This document shows, piece by piece, positions 41,275-52,808 of a DNA stretch of 64,000 nucleotides (the first letter of the stretch is position 1; each line of letters opens with the position of its first letter). Below the pieces are notes generated by a model. That model made no database searches and was not told the origin of the DNA. It saw only the letters and a list, made by a program, of their open reading frames with translations. Location: assembly GCF_000718635.1 (NCBI RefSeq), contig NZ_JOBF01000011.1, forward strand, positions 1-64,000. Direction: 5' to 3'. Made by a program: the position numbers and the translations under genes. Origin of the DNA: Streptomyces varsoviensis (GTDB taxonomy: Bacteria; Actinomycetota; Actinomycetes; Streptomycetales; Streptomycetaceae).

Positions 41275-42733
41275 CAGAGGGGGAGCGGTCCGCGTCCGGG
41301 CCGGGTCTTCGGCGGGCGGCCGCGCCGGTCGGGAAGCGGGCCGCCAGCCGCGCCCCGGCGGCGCCGTCCGGCGCGGGCTCCACGCGCAGCGACCCGCCGT
41401 GCGCCTGGGCGATCTCCCGGGCGATGGCGAGCCCGAGGCCGGTACCGCCGCTGCCCCGGTCGCGGGCCGGGTGCAGCCGGGTGAAGCGCTCGAAGACCCG
41501 CTCCGCGGCGTCGGGCGGGATGCCGGGCCCGTCGTCGGTCACCGTCAGCGACGCCTCGCCGGTCACCGGGTCCAGGGCGGCGCGGATACGTACGGCCGAC
41601 CGCGCGTACCGCTGGGCGTTGTCGACGAGGTTGGCCAGCAGCCGCTCCAACTGCGCGTGGTCGCCCCGGACGGGCACCGGCTCGTCGGCGGCGAGGGTGA
41701 GGGGCACCCGCGGCGAGCGGCGCCGCGCGATCTCCTCGGCGGCCAGCAGCGCCAGGTCCACCGCCTGGTCCGGGCGGTGCACCCGGGCGTCGAGCCGGGC
41801 GAGCAGCAGCAGGTCCGTGATGATCCGCTGGAGCCGGTCGGCGTCGCCGAGCGCCTGCCGTACGGACGCGGCGAGCCGCGGGTCGCTGGAGCCGACGAGC
41901 CCCACCTCCAGCTCGGCGCGGAGCGCCGCGACCGGGTTGCGCAGCTCGTGCGAGGCGTCGGCGACGAACTGCCGCTGCCGGTCCACGGCCTGCTCCAGCC
42001 GGTCGAGGGTGGCGTTGACGGTCCGGGCGAGCCGGGCGACCTCGTCGCCGCTGTCCGGGTCCGGCACCCTGCGGTCCAGTTCGCTGGCGGTGACGGCGGC
42101 CAGCTCGCCGCGGATCGCGGCGACGGGCCGCAGCGCGAGCCCGGTCACCGCCCAGGCGATGCCGACGGTCAGGGCCATCAGCAGGGGCGCGCCGATCAGC
42201 AGGGTCAGGGCGAGGGCGCTGGTGGCGTTGGAGACGTCGTTGAGGACGGTGAGGCCGTAGACGTAGCGGTCGCCCCGCGGGTCGGGGGCGCGTACGACGA
42301 CGGCGACGCTGCGCTGCCCGCCGGCGGCCTTCGCGCAGCACAGGACGCGGGTCGCGGAGTCCTGCCCGGCGGGCGGGCGGAACCCGGCGAGCCCGGCGGC
42401 GCGGGTCGCCGGGTCCGGGCCGGTGCCCGCGAGCACCTGCCCGCGCGGCCCCAGGACGAAGACGGAGTCGACGCCGCCGTCGGGTTCGGGCAGCCCCGCC
42501 GAGAGGCGCCCGCGGCCGGGCTCGGGGCCGAGCCCGGCCGCGGTCTTGCGGGCGGCCAGCTCGGTGCGCTCGGCGGCGTTGTCGAGGAGGTTGTGGCGCA
42601 GCACGAGATAGAGCCAGCCGCCGCCGGCCGCCAGGATGACGGCCATGGTCAGGGCCGCGGCGGCGGTGGCCCGGGCCCGTACCGTACGGGGCAGGAGGCG
42701 GCGCAGCCGGCGGTGCGGGCGGTCAGCCGTCAT
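41258..42733 (-). CDS. OmpR-type sensor histidine kinase
   Basis: A 491-residue kinase. Two membrane helices (about 25-47 and 175-200) flank a small extracytoplasmic domain that contains adjacent cysteines (VLCCAK). A HAMP domain follows (LRPVAAIRGELAAVTASELD), then QFVADASHELRNPVAALRAE (phospho-His), NLVDNAQRYA (N box), VTDDGPGIPPD and GTGLGLAIAREIAQ. Partner of the regulator at 42723, whose gene it overlaps by 11 bp. Signal unknown; the CC pair could sense redox state or metal (inference). Confidence 0.9.
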   Translation of the reverse strand: MTADRPHRRLRRLLPRTVRARATAAAALTMAVILAAGGGWLYLVLRHNLLDNAAERTELAARKTAAGLGPEPGRGRLSAGLPEPDGGVDSVFVLGPRGQVLAGTGPDPATRAAGLAGFRPPAGQDSATRVLCCAKAAGGQRSVAVVVRAPDPRGDRYVYGLTVLNDVSNATSALALTLLIGAPLLMALTVGIAWAVTGLALRPVAAIRGELAAVTASELDRRVPDPDSGDEVARLARTVNATLDRLEQAVDRQRQFVADASHELRNPVAALRAELEVGLVGSSDPRLAASVRQALGDADRLQRIITDLLLLARLDARVHRPDQAVDLALLAAEEIARRRSPRVPLTLAADEPVPVRGDHAQLERLLANLVDNAQRYARSAVRIRAALDPVTGEASLTVTDDGPGIPPDAAERVFERFTRLHPARDRGSGGTGLGLAIAREIAQAHGGSLRVEPAPDGAAGARLAARFPTGAAARRRPGPDADRSPSEGRAS

Positions 42734-43400
42734 CGGGTGTCACCCGGTAGCCGACGCCCCGCACGGTGCGGATGGAGCGGCGCCCGAAGGGGGCGTCCAC
42801 CTTCTTGCGGAGCGAGCTGATGTAGACCTCGACGATATTGGGGTCGATGTCGCCGGGGGCGTCCCAGACCTCGTGCAGGATGTCCGATTTGGCGACCGCC
42901 TGGCCGCCGCCGCCCATCAGGCAGGACAGGACGGCGAGTTCGCGGGTGGTCAGCTCGATCTCCCGGGCGCCGCGGCGGCAGGCGCGCGCGGCGACGTCCA
43001 GGACGAGGTCCCCGGCCTGCAGGGTGGTGGGCCGCTCGCGCCCGGCCCGGCGGCCCAGCGCCCGCAGCCGGGCGAGCAGGACCACGAAGGAGAAGGGCTT
43101 GGCGAGGTAGTCGTCGGCGCCCGCGTCGAGCCCCTCGGCCTCGTCGTACTCGCCGTCCTTCGCGGTGAGCATGAGGATCGGCGTACGGTCCTTGAGCCGC
43201 CGCAGCCGCCCGCAGACCTCGTAGCCGTCGAGGCCGGGCAGCATCACGTCGAGGACGAGCGCGTCGTACCCCTGGGCCAGGGCGAGCTCCAGGCCGCGCC
43301 GCCCGTCGTGCGCCACGTCCACCCAGTGGCCCGCGGCGGCCAGCCCCCGCCGGAGGGTGTCGGCCAGCCGCTCTTCGTCCTCGACCACCAGAATGCGCAC
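42723..43400 (-). CDS. OmpR/PhoB-type response regulator
   Basis: A 225-residue regulator. MRILVVEDEERLADTLRRGL, LVLDVMLPGLDGYEVC (phosphoacceptor Asp), MLTAKDG and LAKPF form a complete receiver; the winged-helix output domain (ELTTRELAVLSCLMG, DPNIVEVYISSLRKKVDAPF, IRTVRGVGYRV) follows. It is upstream of its kinase in one operon. Only 9 bp separate it from the end of the ABC-transporter operon coming from the same strand, so read-through from the iron-uptake genes is possible. Confidence 0.92.
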   Translation of the reverse strand: MRILVVEDEERLADTLRRGLAAAGHWVDVAHDGRRGLELALAQGYDALVLDVMLPGLDGYEVCGRLRRLKDRTPILMLTAKDGEYDEAEGLDAGADDYLAKPFSFVVLLARLRALGRRAGRERPTTLQAGDLVLDVAARACRRGAREIELTTRELAVLSCLMGGGGQAVAKSDILHEVWDAPGDIDPNIVEVYISSLRKKVDAPFGRRSIRTVRGVGYRVTPDDG

Positions 43401-43409
43401 GTGGGAAGC

Positions 43410-44267
43410 CTACATTCGGGCCTTTCCGGGGCCGGCCGCCGCGGGGGCGGGAGCGGCGGCGGGGGCCCGCGGCGTACGGGCGGCGGGCACCACGACGGGG
43501 GAGCCGTCGCCGGGGGCCGCGAGCACGTCGGCGTCGATGCCGTACAGGGTGCGTACCAGCGCGGCGTCGACGACCTCCCGCGAGGGGCCGTCGGCGACGA
43601 TCTCGCCGTCGCGCATGGCGACGATGACGTCGGCGTAGCGGGCGGCGCTCATCAGGTCGTGCAGGACCATCACGACGGTGCGGCCCGCGGCGGCCACCGA
43701 GCGGGCCAGTTCCAGCACCTCGACGGCGTGGCCGAGGTCGAGGGCGCTGGTCGGCTCGTCGAGGAGGACGAGGGGCGTCTCCTGGGCGAGGACCATGGCG
43801 AGCCAGCAGCGCTGGCGCTGGCCGCCGGAGAGCCGGTCGAGCCGGCGGCCGGCCAGCTCGGTGGTGCCGGTGGCGTCCAGGGCGGCGCGCACCGCCCGTT
43901 CGTCGTCGCGCGACCACTGGCGGAACAGCCCCTGGTGGGGGTGGCGCCCGTACCGTACGAGCCCGGCGACGGTGACGGCCTCGGGGGCCTGCGGGGCCTG
44001 CGGCAGCAGCGAGACGAGGTGGGCGGCGCGGCGCTGGCCGAGCTGCCAGATGTCGGCGCCGCCGACCGTCACGGTGCCGGACCGGGGCTGGTGGAGGCGG
44101 GCGATGGTGCGCAGCAGGGTGGACTTGCCGCAGCCGTTGGGGCCGACGATGGCGACGACGCGGCCGGCCGGCACGGTGAGGTCGACGCCGCGGACGGCGA
44201 GGTGTCCGGGGTAGCCGGCCTCGACCCGTTCGACGACGAGGTCGTGGGTGCTGTTGGCCACGGTCAT
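43410..44267 (-). CDS. iron-siderophore ABC transporter ATPase (FecE/FepC-like)
   Basis: A 285-residue ATPase energising ferric-siderophore import. AIVGPNGCGKSTLLRTIA is Walker A, LSGGQRQRCWLAMVLA the signature, LVLLDEPTSALDLGH Walker B, MVLHDLMSAARYAD the H-loop. The C-terminal 30 residues are Ala/Pro-rich. ATG 44267 overlaps the permease stop (ATGA). Third gene of the operon starting at the iron box 46491-46509. Confidence 0.92.
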   Translation of the reverse strand: MTVANSTHDLVVERVEAGYPGHLAVRGVDLTVPAGRVVAIVGPNGCGKSTLLRTIARLHQPRSGTVTVGGADIWQLGQRRAAHLVSLLPQAPQAPEAVTVAGLVRYGRHPHQGLFRQWSRDDERAVRAALDATGTTELAGRRLDRLSGGQRQRCWLAMVLAQETPLVLLDEPTSALDLGHAVEVLELARSVAAAGRTVVMVLHDLMSAARYADVIVAMRDGEIVADGPSREVVDAALVRTLYGIDADVLAAPGDGSPVVVPAARTPRAPAAAPAPAAAGPGKARM

Positions 44268-45391
44268 CCCTTTCTGGAGGAGCGGCGGGAGGGGCTGCCG
44301 GTCCGTGCGCGGCCGTCGCCGCTGATCAGGACCCACAGCAGGAACGGACCGCCGAGGACGCTGGTGACCACGCCGACTGGGATCTCGACGGGGGCGATGA
44401 CGCGGCCGAGCGCGTCGGCGGCGGCGATGAGGCCCGCGCCCACCAGCGCGGAGCCCACGATGGGCACCCGGGTGGGCCCGTACAGGCGGCCCGCGAGGAT
44501 GGGGGAGGCGAGCGCCACGAAGGCGATCGGGCCGCCGATGCCCACCGCGACGCCGGCCAGCGCGACGGCCAGCGCCAGGGTCAGGCCGCGGACGAGCCGG
44601 ATGTTGACGCCGAGGGCGGCGGCCATGTCGTCGTCGAACCGCATGACGTCCAGGCGGCGGCCGGCGATCAGGGCGAGCGGGAGGAGCACGACGAGGCAGA
44701 GCAGCAGCGGCCGGCCGACGCCGTAGTCGCGGCCGTTGAGGCTGCCGACGCTCCACAGGAAGACGCCGCCGGCGGTGTTCTCGTTCTGCCGGGACATCAC
44801 GAGGTCGGTGACGGCGCCGACGAGGGTGGAGACGCCGATGCCGACGACCAGGACGCGGTAGCCGCGGGTGCCCGCGCCGCCCGCGCAGGCGACGACGACG
44901 ATCGCGGCGCCGACCGCGCCGAGCGGGCCGAGCCACCAGTCGCCGACCATCGCGGTGGAGCTGCCGACGACGGAGGCGACGACGGCGGCGGTCGCGCCCT
45001 CGTTGACGCCGATGATGTCGGGGGTGGCGAGCCGGTTGCCGGCCAGCGTCTGGGTGAGGCAGCCGGAGACGCCGAGGGCCGCGCCGACCATCAGGCCGAC
45101 GAGGATGCGCGGCAGCCGGAAGTCCTGGATCAGCATCACGGTCATCCGGTCGCCGGTGCCCAGCAGCCCGCCGAGGGTGTCGGCGGCGCTCAGCCCGGTG
45201 GAGCTGGCGAAGGTGGCCAGCGCGACGACGACGGCGATGACGAGGGCGAGGCCGACGGAGACGAGCGCGGTGCGGCGCGGGAAGAGCCAGGAGAGGGCGC
45301 CGGTGCGCAGCACGACGCTGTCCGGCGGGGTGATCGCGGTGTCGCTCGTCGCAGGCACGTCGGTACGCGGCTCGGTCGGGCGCTCGGTCAT
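44264..45391 (-). CDS. FecCD-family siderophore permease (FepG-like)
   Basis: A 375-residue permease with nine to ten membrane helices. FRLPRILVGLMVGAALGVSG, TPDIIGVNEGATAAVVASVV and GVGIGGPIAFVALASPILAG are FecCD signatures, the last being the coupling region. About 30 hydrophilic residues precede helix 1. ATGA overlaps on both sides couple it to the first permease and the ATPase; together with the 45388 gene it forms the heterodimeric channel. Confidence 0.92.
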   Translation of the reverse strand: MTERPTEPRTDVPATSDTAITPPDSVVLRTGALSWLFPRRTALVSVGLALVIAVVVALATFASSTGLSAADTLGGLLGTGDRMTVMLIQDFRLPRILVGLMVGAALGVSGCLTQTLAGNRLATPDIIGVNEGATAAVVASVVGSSTAMVGDWWLGPLGAVGAAIVVVACAGGAGTRGYRVLVVGIGVSTLVGAVTDLVMSRQNENTAGGVFLWSVGSLNGRDYGVGRPLLLCLVVLLPLALIAGRRLDVMRFDDDMAAALGVNIRLVRGLTLALAVALAGVAVGIGGPIAFVALASPILAGRLYGPTRVPIVGSALVGAGLIAAADALGRVIAPVEIPVGVVTSVLGGPFLLWVLISGDGRARTGSPSRRSSRKG

Positions 45392-46491
45392 GCGGACGCC
45401 CCCGACGCGCCGAGGCCGCTCATCCGGTTCGACCGGGCGATCCAGATCAGCAGCGGCCCGCCGAGGAGCGCGAGGAGCACGCTGACGGGGGTCTCCCAGG
45501 GGCGGATGACGACGCGCGACAGGATGTCCGCGCCGATCATCACGTCGGCCCCGATGAGGGCGGACAGCAGCAGTTGGGGCGCCATGCGGGGGCCGGTGAC
45601 GGTCCGCGCCGCGTACGGGGCGAGGAGCCCGAGGAAGGCGATGGGCCCGGCGAGCGCCACGGCGGCGCCCGCGAGGAGGGTGACCGCGCCGGCCACCACC
45701 AGGCGGATGCGGCCCGGGTGGTGGCCGAGCGCGCGGGCGGAGTCGTCGCCGAGGGCGAGCGCTCCGAGCGGCCGGGCCGCGCCGAGCGCGACGAGGAGGC
45801 CGACGGCGACGAGCGGGGCCATGGCCAGGGCGGTGGACGTCTCGATGCCGGCGAGCGAGCCGATGGTCCAGTAGCGGTACTCGTCGAAGGTGGACTTGGT
45901 GCCCAGGAGCACGTACGAGGTCGCGCCGTGGAAGGTGGCGCCGAGCGCCGAGCCGGCCAGGACGAGCCGCAGCGGCGAGGCGCCGGCGCCGCGGCCGGAG
46001 GCGGCGAGCAGCAGGACGACGGCGCTGGCGGCGAGCCCGCCGGCGAGGGCCCAGAGGAGCATCGCGTACGAGGAGCCGGCGCCGAAGTAGGTGAGGCCGA
46101 TGACGACGCCGAGCGCGGCCCCCGAGTTGACGCCCAGCAGCCCGGTCTCGGCGAGCGGGTTGCGGGTGACGGCCTGGAGGAGGGCGCCGGCGGTGCCGAG
46201 GGCGACGCCGACGAGCACGGCGGCGATGGTGCGCGGCACGCGTACGTCCACGACGGCCAGGCGCAGTTGGGCGTCGGCGCGGGCGGCGTGGTCGCCGAGC
46301 AGGAAGTCGAGCGCGCGGCCGGCTGATTGGCTGCCGGTGCCGATGAGCAGCGAGAGCAGGGCGAGTACGAGGAGCGCCAGGGTGAGCGCGAGGGCCGTCC
46401 AGCGGACCCGGCCGCGCGAGCCGTCGGATATCGGGGGCTCGGCCTCGGGTGGCGCGGGGATCTGGGCCCCGCCCTCTTGCGCAACCAGCAT
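45388..46491 (-). CDS. FecCD-family siderophore permease (FepD-like), probably leaderless
   Basis: A 367-residue permease. VRVPRTIAAVLVGVALGTAG, NPLAETGLLGVNSGAALGVV and ALAGPIAFLGLLAPYAARTV are the family blocks. The ATG (46489-46491) abuts and shares one base with the iron box. There is no other in-frame start before the first helix and no room for a Shine-Dalgarno, so translation is probably from a leaderless mRNA whose -10 (TAGGCT on the minus strand) lies inside the iron box. First gene of the import operon. Confidence 0.9.
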   Translation of the reverse strand: MLVAQEGGAQIPAPPEAEPPISDGSRGRVRWTALALTLALLVLALLSLLIGTGSQSAGRALDFLLGDHAARADAQLRLAVVDVRVPRTIAAVLVGVALGTAGALLQAVTRNPLAETGLLGVNSGAALGVVIGLTYFGAGSSYAMLLWALAGGLAASAVVLLLAASGRGAGASPLRLVLAGSALGATFHGATSYVLLGTKSTFDEYRYWTIGSLAGIETSTALAMAPLVAVGLLVALGAARPLGALALGDDSARALGHHPGRIRLVVAGAVTLLAGAAVALAGPIAFLGLLAPYAARTVTGPRMAPQLLLSALIGADVMIGADILSRVVIRPWETPVSVLLALLGGPLLIWIARSNRMSGLGASGASA

Positions 46492-46509
46492 GAGGTTAGC
46501 CTAACCTAA
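46491..46509. promoter_or_regulatory. iron box (DmdR1/IdeR type) between fecC-like and fecB-like genes
   Basis: TGAGGTTAGCCTAACCTAA contains the perfect dyad AGGTTAG-C-CTAACCT and matches the iron-box consensus closely. It should repress both divergent units when iron is plentiful. It overlaps the permease start and is 133 bp before the binding-protein ATG. Confidence 0.9.
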
Positions 46510-46641
46510 TGCCTGGTGGGGTCTCGGGCGGGTCGCGCCGACGCGTCCGACACTCTGCCATGCCTTCGTGCCGCACGGCGCGTTGGTCCCGCCTTGTCCA
46601 CCCGTCCCCGGATGTCATCCCCAGAGCTCGGAGATCCACAC

Positions 46642-47625
46642 ATGTCCTCCCCCCGTTCCTCGCGTACCCGGCTGACCGCCGCCACCGCGATCGCCGTCGC
46701 CGCCGCGCTCTCCCTCACCGCCTGCGGTTCGGACGACAAGGGCACGTCGGACAGTGCGAAGTCGGACGGCGGCAAGAGCGACGCCCGCCGGATCACCGAC
46801 GCGACCGGCGCGCAGGTGGAGGTGCCCGCCGCCCCCAAGAAGGTCGTCGTGCTCAGCGAGATGGACCTCGACAGCTCCCTCGCGCTCGGCGTCAAGCCGG
46901 TGGGCCTGACGGCCGGTCGCGGCCAGCAGGGCGCCCCGGAGTACCTGAAGGACAAGGCACAGGACATCCCCGTGGTCGGCGCGGTCACCGGCCCGGACGT
47001 CGAGAAGGTCCTCGCGGCCAAGCCGGACGTCATCCTCGCGGGCCAGATCAGCGACCGTCAGGTGCTCACGCAGATGCGGAGCATCGCGCCGACGGTCGTG
47101 ACGATCGGCAAAGACAAGGACTGGAAGTCCGCGCTCTCCCTCACCGGGAAGATCCTCAACAAGGAGGCCGACGCGAAGAAGTTCCTCGCGGACTACGACG
47201 CGAAGGCCGGCGAGGTGAAGAAGGCCGTCGGCGCGAACGCAGGCAAGACGGTGAGTGTCGCCCGCTACTCCGCCAAGGGCACCGCCGTCATGCAGCAGGG
47301 CGTCTTCATCAGCGATGTGCTCAAGGACCTCGGCTTCAAGCGCCCCGGCATCCAGAACCAGAAGGGCGCCGGCCACTCCACGCCGATCAGCGACGAGGAC
47401 ATCAAGCAGATCGACGCGGACTGGCTGTTCATCGGCACCCTCGCGGCCAAGGGCAAGGACGCGGACCTCTTCGCGGCGCTGAAGAAGAAGCCGGCGTACC
47501 AGCAGCTCGGCGCGGTCAAGGACGGCCACCTCACCGAGATCGACGGCTCGAAGTGGACGAGCCTGGGCGGCCCGCTGGCCGCGATGTCGGTGCTGGAGGA
47601 CATCCAGAAGGCCATGGCCAAGTGA
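46642..47625 (+). CDS. siderophore-binding lipoprotein (FepB/FecB-like)
   Basis: A 327-residue extracytoplasmic binding protein. The signal peptide ends in lipobox LTAC (residue about 26), followed by a Ser/Asp/Lys linker. RRITDATGAQVEVPAAPKKV opens the PBP fold; KPDVILAGQISDRQVL and the long connecting helix are typical of class III binding proteins for ferric siderophores. It delivers the complex to the permease pair encoded divergently. ATG 46642 with GGAGATC upstream; the frame extends to 46516 without conservation. Confidence 0.9.
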   Translation: MSSPRSSRTRLTAATAIAVAAALSLTACGSDDKGTSDSAKSDGGKSDARRITDATGAQVEVPAAPKKVVVLSEMDLDSSLALGVKPVGLTAGRGQQGAPEYLKDKAQDIPVVGAVTGPDVEKVLAAKPDVILAGQISDRQVLTQMRSIAPTVVTIGKDKDWKSALSLTGKILNKEADAKKFLADYDAKAGEVKKAVGANAGKTVSVARYSAKGTAVMQQGVFISDVLKDLGFKRPGIQNQKGAGHSTPISDEDIKQIDADWLFIGTLAAKGKDADLFAALKKKPAYQQLGAVKDGHLTEIDGSKWTSLGGPLAAMSVLEDIQKAMAK

Positions 47626-47726
47626 GCTGAGGGCGCAGTGATGTGACGGGGGCGGAGGGCGGCGGGGGAGCAGTCGGGCGGCGGCCTGTGCGGCGCTCGC
47701 CGCTCCTCACCAGGCTCAAGCGCATG

Positions 47727-47745
47727 TTAGGTTAGCCTTACCTAA
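47727..47745. promoter_or_regulatory. iron box upstream of entA-like gene
   Basis: TTAGGTTAGCCTTACCTAA is a nearly perfect DmdR1/IdeR box 21 bp before the GTG start at 47767, with AGGAGGGG between. It should control the whole entA-C-E-B-ArCP-F operon. Confidence 0.92.
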
Positions 47746-47766
47746 CTTCCAGGAGGGGATTCCGTC

Positions 47767-48546
47767 GTGCAGCAGCCAGAACTCGCCGGACGCGTCGCGC
47801 TGGTCACCGGTGCCGGACAGGGCATAGGCGAGGCGGTCGTCCGCGCGCTCATCGAACGCGGCGCCAAGGTCGCGGCCCTCGACGCCACCCCCGACGGCAT
47901 CAAGGCGCTCGAAACCGAGTTCGGCGCCGCCCGCGTCACCGCCCACCTCGCCGACGTTACCGACAGCGCCGCCGTCGAACGCGTCATGGACGACGTGGAG
48001 CGCACCGCCGGCCCCCTCGACATCCTCGTCAACGTCGCCGGCGTGCTGCACACCGCGCCCGTCGTCGACCTCACCGACGAGGACTGGAACGCCACCTTCG
48101 CCGTCAACACCACCGGCGTCTTCAACACCTGCCGCGCCGCCGCCCGCCGCATGGGCGAGCGCCGCGCCGGCTGCGTGGTGACCGTCGGCTCCAACGCCGC
48201 CGGCGTCCCCCGCACCAGCATGGCCGCGTACGCCGCCTCCAAGGCCGCCGCCACCATGTTCACCAAGTGCCTCGGCCTGGAACTCGCCCGCAGCGGCATC
48301 CGCTGCAACGTCGTCTCGCCCGGCTCCACGGACACCGCCATGCAGCGCGGCATGTGGACCGACGCGCAGGCGCCGCTGCGCGTCATCGACGGCGACCCCG
48401 CCACGTACCGCGTCGGCATCCCGCTCGGCCGCATCGCCGAGCCCTCCGACATCGCCGAGGCCGTGGCCTTCCTGGTCTCCGACCGGGCCCGCCACATCAC
48501 CATGCACGACCTCTACGTCGACGGCGGCGCGACCCTGCGGGCCTGA
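47767..48546 (+). CDS. entA: 2,3-dihydro-2,3-dihydroxybenzoate dehydrogenase
   Basis: A 259-residue NAD-dependent SDR making 2,3-dihydroxybenzoate, the catechol building block. [20 protein letters not shown] is the cofactor loop (acidic Asp in AALDATPDG fits NAD), [11 protein letters not shown] and [15 protein letters not shown] contain the catalytic Tyr/Lys. GTG start after AGGAGGGG. First biosynthetic gene behind the iron box; the operon runs to 56941. Confidence 0.92.
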   Translation: MQQPELAGRVALVTGAGQGIGEAVVRALIERGAKVAALDATPDGIKALETEFGAARVTAHLADVTDSAAVERVMDDVERTAGPLDILVNVAGVLHTAPVVDLTDEDWNATFAVNTTGVFNTCRAAARRMGERRAGCVVTVGSNAAGVPRTSMAAYAASKAAATMFTKCLGLELARSGIRCNVVSPGSTDTAMQRGMWTDAQAPLRVIDGDPATYRVGIPLGRIAEPSDIAEAVAFLVSDRARHITMHDLYVDGGATLRA

Positions 48547-48732
48547 CCCACCGTGATACCCGCCCGGCCGCTCCCGGCGGCCCCCGCGCACGACCGGCGC
48601 CCGCCCCGGCCGGCACCCGACCGGGCCCGCGCCCACCCCGCCCCGACGCCCCCGGAGCCCACCGGCCACGCGGCGGCGAGCACTTCCCCCACCCCAGCCG
48701 GCGCCACGAGCGCCGGAGAGACGGAGCACCAG

Positions 48733-50120
48733 GTGACCAGGGCGCATGACGTCGCCGAGCGTTGGATACCCGGCACCGCCGGCGGCACCACCACCGCCCC
48801 GGCGGACCAGCAGACCGCGGGCCACGCCCCCGAGAGCGCGACCCGCCCGGCCACCGCGGCGGCCCCGCCCGCCGCGACCGCCACCGCGGCGGCTCCCGCC
48901 CGGCCGGCCGCCCAGGAGACCCGTGCGGGCGTCTCCGGCGCCCCCCGCGCCGCCACCGTGGGCCTGGCCACCGGCCTCCTCGACGCCTACGCCCCCGGCG
49001 ACGCCCGCTTCTTCGCCTCGCCCACCCGGACCCTCCTCGCCCACGGCGTACGCGCCGAAGTCCCGCACGACGAACGGCCGCTGCCCCGCCGCGTCGCCGA
49101 GACCCTCGAAGCCCGGCGCGCCGCGGGCGACCCCGCGCCCCTCGTCGTCGGCGCCGTCCCCTTCGACCAGGACGCGCCCGCCGCCCTCGCCGTGCCCGAG
49201 ACCGCCCGCTGGGCCCCGCCGCTCGCCGAGGACCCGCTGATCGCGCTCCCCGCCGCCGCCCCCGAGGCCACCCGCTGGCAGATCCGGCCCGTGCCCGAGC
49301 CGGCCGTCTACGGCGACGCCGTCGCCGAGGCCGTACGCCGCATGAAGCGCGGCGACTTCAGCAAGGTCGTGCTCGCCCGCACCCTCGAACTCACCGCGCC
49401 CGCCGGTACGGACGCCACCGCCGCGCCGGACCTGCCCGGCCTCCTCCAGCGCCTCGCCCGCCGCGACCCCACCGGCTACACCTTCGCCGTGCCCACCGGC
49501 CCCGGCCGCACCCTGCTCGGCGCCAGCCCCGAACTCCTCGTCTCCCGGCGCGGCGACCGCGTGGTCGCCAACCCGCTGGCCGGCTCCGTGCCGCGCAGCC
49601 CCGACCTCGCCGAGGACGTCCGCCGCGCCGCGGCCCTCCTGGAGTCCGCCAAGGACCTGCACGAGCACGCCGTCGTCGTCGACGCCGTACGCGACGCCCT
49701 CGCCCCGTACTGCGCGGACCTCGCCGTGCCCGCCCAGCCCACGCTCGTACGCACCGCCGCGATGTGGCACCTGTCCACCACCGTCACCGGCCGGCTCGCC
49801 GAACCCCGCGCCTCCGCGCTGGAGCTGGCCTGCGCCCTGCACCCCACCCCCGCCGTCTGCGGCACCCCCACCGGCACCGCCCGCCACGTCATCCGCGAAC
49901 TCGAACCCTTCGACCGCGGCATGTACAGCGGCGTCGTCGGCTGGGGCGACGCCGACGGCGACGGCGAATGGGTCGTCACCATCCGCTGCGCCGAGGCCGA
50001 CCGGGGCTCGCTGCGGCTCTACGCGGGTGCGGGTATCGTCGCAGCGTCCACGCCGGAAGCGGAGACCGCCGAGACCGGCGCCAAGTTCCGTACCTTCCTG
50101 CACGCCGTGGGGGCAGACCA

Positions 50121-50124
<4 letters not shown>
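48733..50124 (+). CDS. entC: isochorismate synthase
   Basis: A 463-residue chorismate-utilising enzyme that converts chorismate to isochorismate. Motifs are [47 protein letters not shown] and [16 protein letters not shown]. An Ala/Pro/Thr-rich stretch of about 70 residues precedes the fold. I chose GTG 48733 (GGAGAGACGGAG upstream); the frame is open to 48553. Its TGA overlaps the next GTG. The activity follows from family and context. Confidence 0.9.
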
Positions 50125-51851
<1,727 letters not shown>

Positions 51852-51939
51852 GCCCGGCCGGGCCCGCCCGCCCCGCGCACGGCGGCCGGGCGGCCCGGCA
51901 GCACCCGCAGCGCACGACCCAGCACCCGAAAGGCACCCC

Positions 51940-52572
51940 ATGGCACTGCCGGCCATCGCCCCCTACCCGATGCCCACCGCGGCCGACCTCCCGGCCAACC
52001 GCGTCCAGTGGACCGTCGACCCCGATCGCGCCGTCCTGCTCGTCCACGACCTGCAGAACTACTTCCTCGACGCCTTCACCGCCGACGAGTCCCCGGTCAC
52101 CGAACTCCTCGCGGGCGTCGAACGGCTGACCAAGGAGTGCCGCGAGCGCGGCGTCCCCGTCGTCTACAGCGCCCAGCCCGGCGGCCAGACCCCCGCCGAG
52201 CGCGGCCTCCAGCAGGACTTCTGGGGCCCCGGCCTGCCCGACGACGAGCGGCTGAAGGCCGTCGCCGACCGCGTCGCGCCGCAGGACGGCGACACCGTGC
52301 TCACCAAGTGGAAGTACAGCGCGTTCGTCCGCACCGACCTCGCCGAGCGGATGGCCGCACAGGGCCGCGACCAGCTCATCGTCGTCGGCGTGTACGCGCA
52401 CATCGGCGTGCTGATGAGCGCCTGCGACGCGTGGATGCGCGACATCCAGGCGTTCCTCGTCGCCGACGCCGTGGCCGACTTCTCCGCGGCCGACCACCAC
52501 ATGGCGCTGCGCTGGGCCGCCGCCAAGTGCGCCGTCGTCACCACCGCCGACCGCATCTTCGAAGGACGCTGA
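51940..52572 (+). CDS. entB: isochorismatase, without fused carrier domain
   Basis: A 210-residue isochorismatase that cleaves isochorismate to 2,3-dihydro-DHB and pyruvate. AVLLVHDLQNYFLDAF has the catalytic Asp, VLTKWKYSAFVRTDL the Lys, and VVGVYAHIGVLMSACDAW the region that carries Gly instead of Cys in EntB-type enzymes. In E. coli and Bacillus this domain is fused to the aryl carrier protein; here the carrier is a separate gene starting 5 bp downstream. Confidence 0.92.
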   Translation: MALPAIAPYPMPTAADLPANRVQWTVDPDRAVLLVHDLQNYFLDAFTADESPVTELLAGVERLTKECRERGVPVVYSAQPGGQTPAERGLQQDFWGPGLPDDERLKAVADRVAPQDGDTVLTKWKYSAFVRTDLAERMAAQGRDQLIVVGVYAHIGVLMSACDAWMRDIQAFLVADAVADFSAADHHMALRWAAAKCAVVTTADRIFEGR

Positions 52573-52577
52573 CCCCC

Positions 52578-52808
52578 ATGGCGCTCACCATCCAGCAGAT
52601 CCGGGACGACGTGGCCGACGTGCTCGGCGAGGACCCCGCCGACATCCCCGACGACGAGAACCTCGTCGACTACGGCCTCGACTCCGTCCGCATCATGACC
52701 CTCATCGAGCGCTGGCGCCGCGACCACGGCGCCGAGGTCACCTTCGCCGACCTCGCCGAGGCGCCCGGGATCGAACGCTGGTGGGCGCTGCTGGGGGAGC
52801 CGGCATGA
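52578..52808 (+). CDS. stand-alone aryl carrier protein
   Basis: A 76-residue carrier for DHB. The phosphopantetheine Ser36 is in VDYGLDSVRIMTLIERWR, and the C-terminal helix (LAEAPGIERWWALLGEP) is like that of EntB/DhbB carrier domains. It accepts DHB from EntE and donates it to the NRPS condensation domain. Its TGA overlaps the NRPS ATG (ATGA), so the stoichiometry is probably translationally coupled. Confidence 0.92.
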   Translation: MALTIQQIRDDVADVLGEDPADIPDDENLVDYGLDSVRIMTLIERWRRDHGAEVTFADLAEAPGIERWWALLGEPA

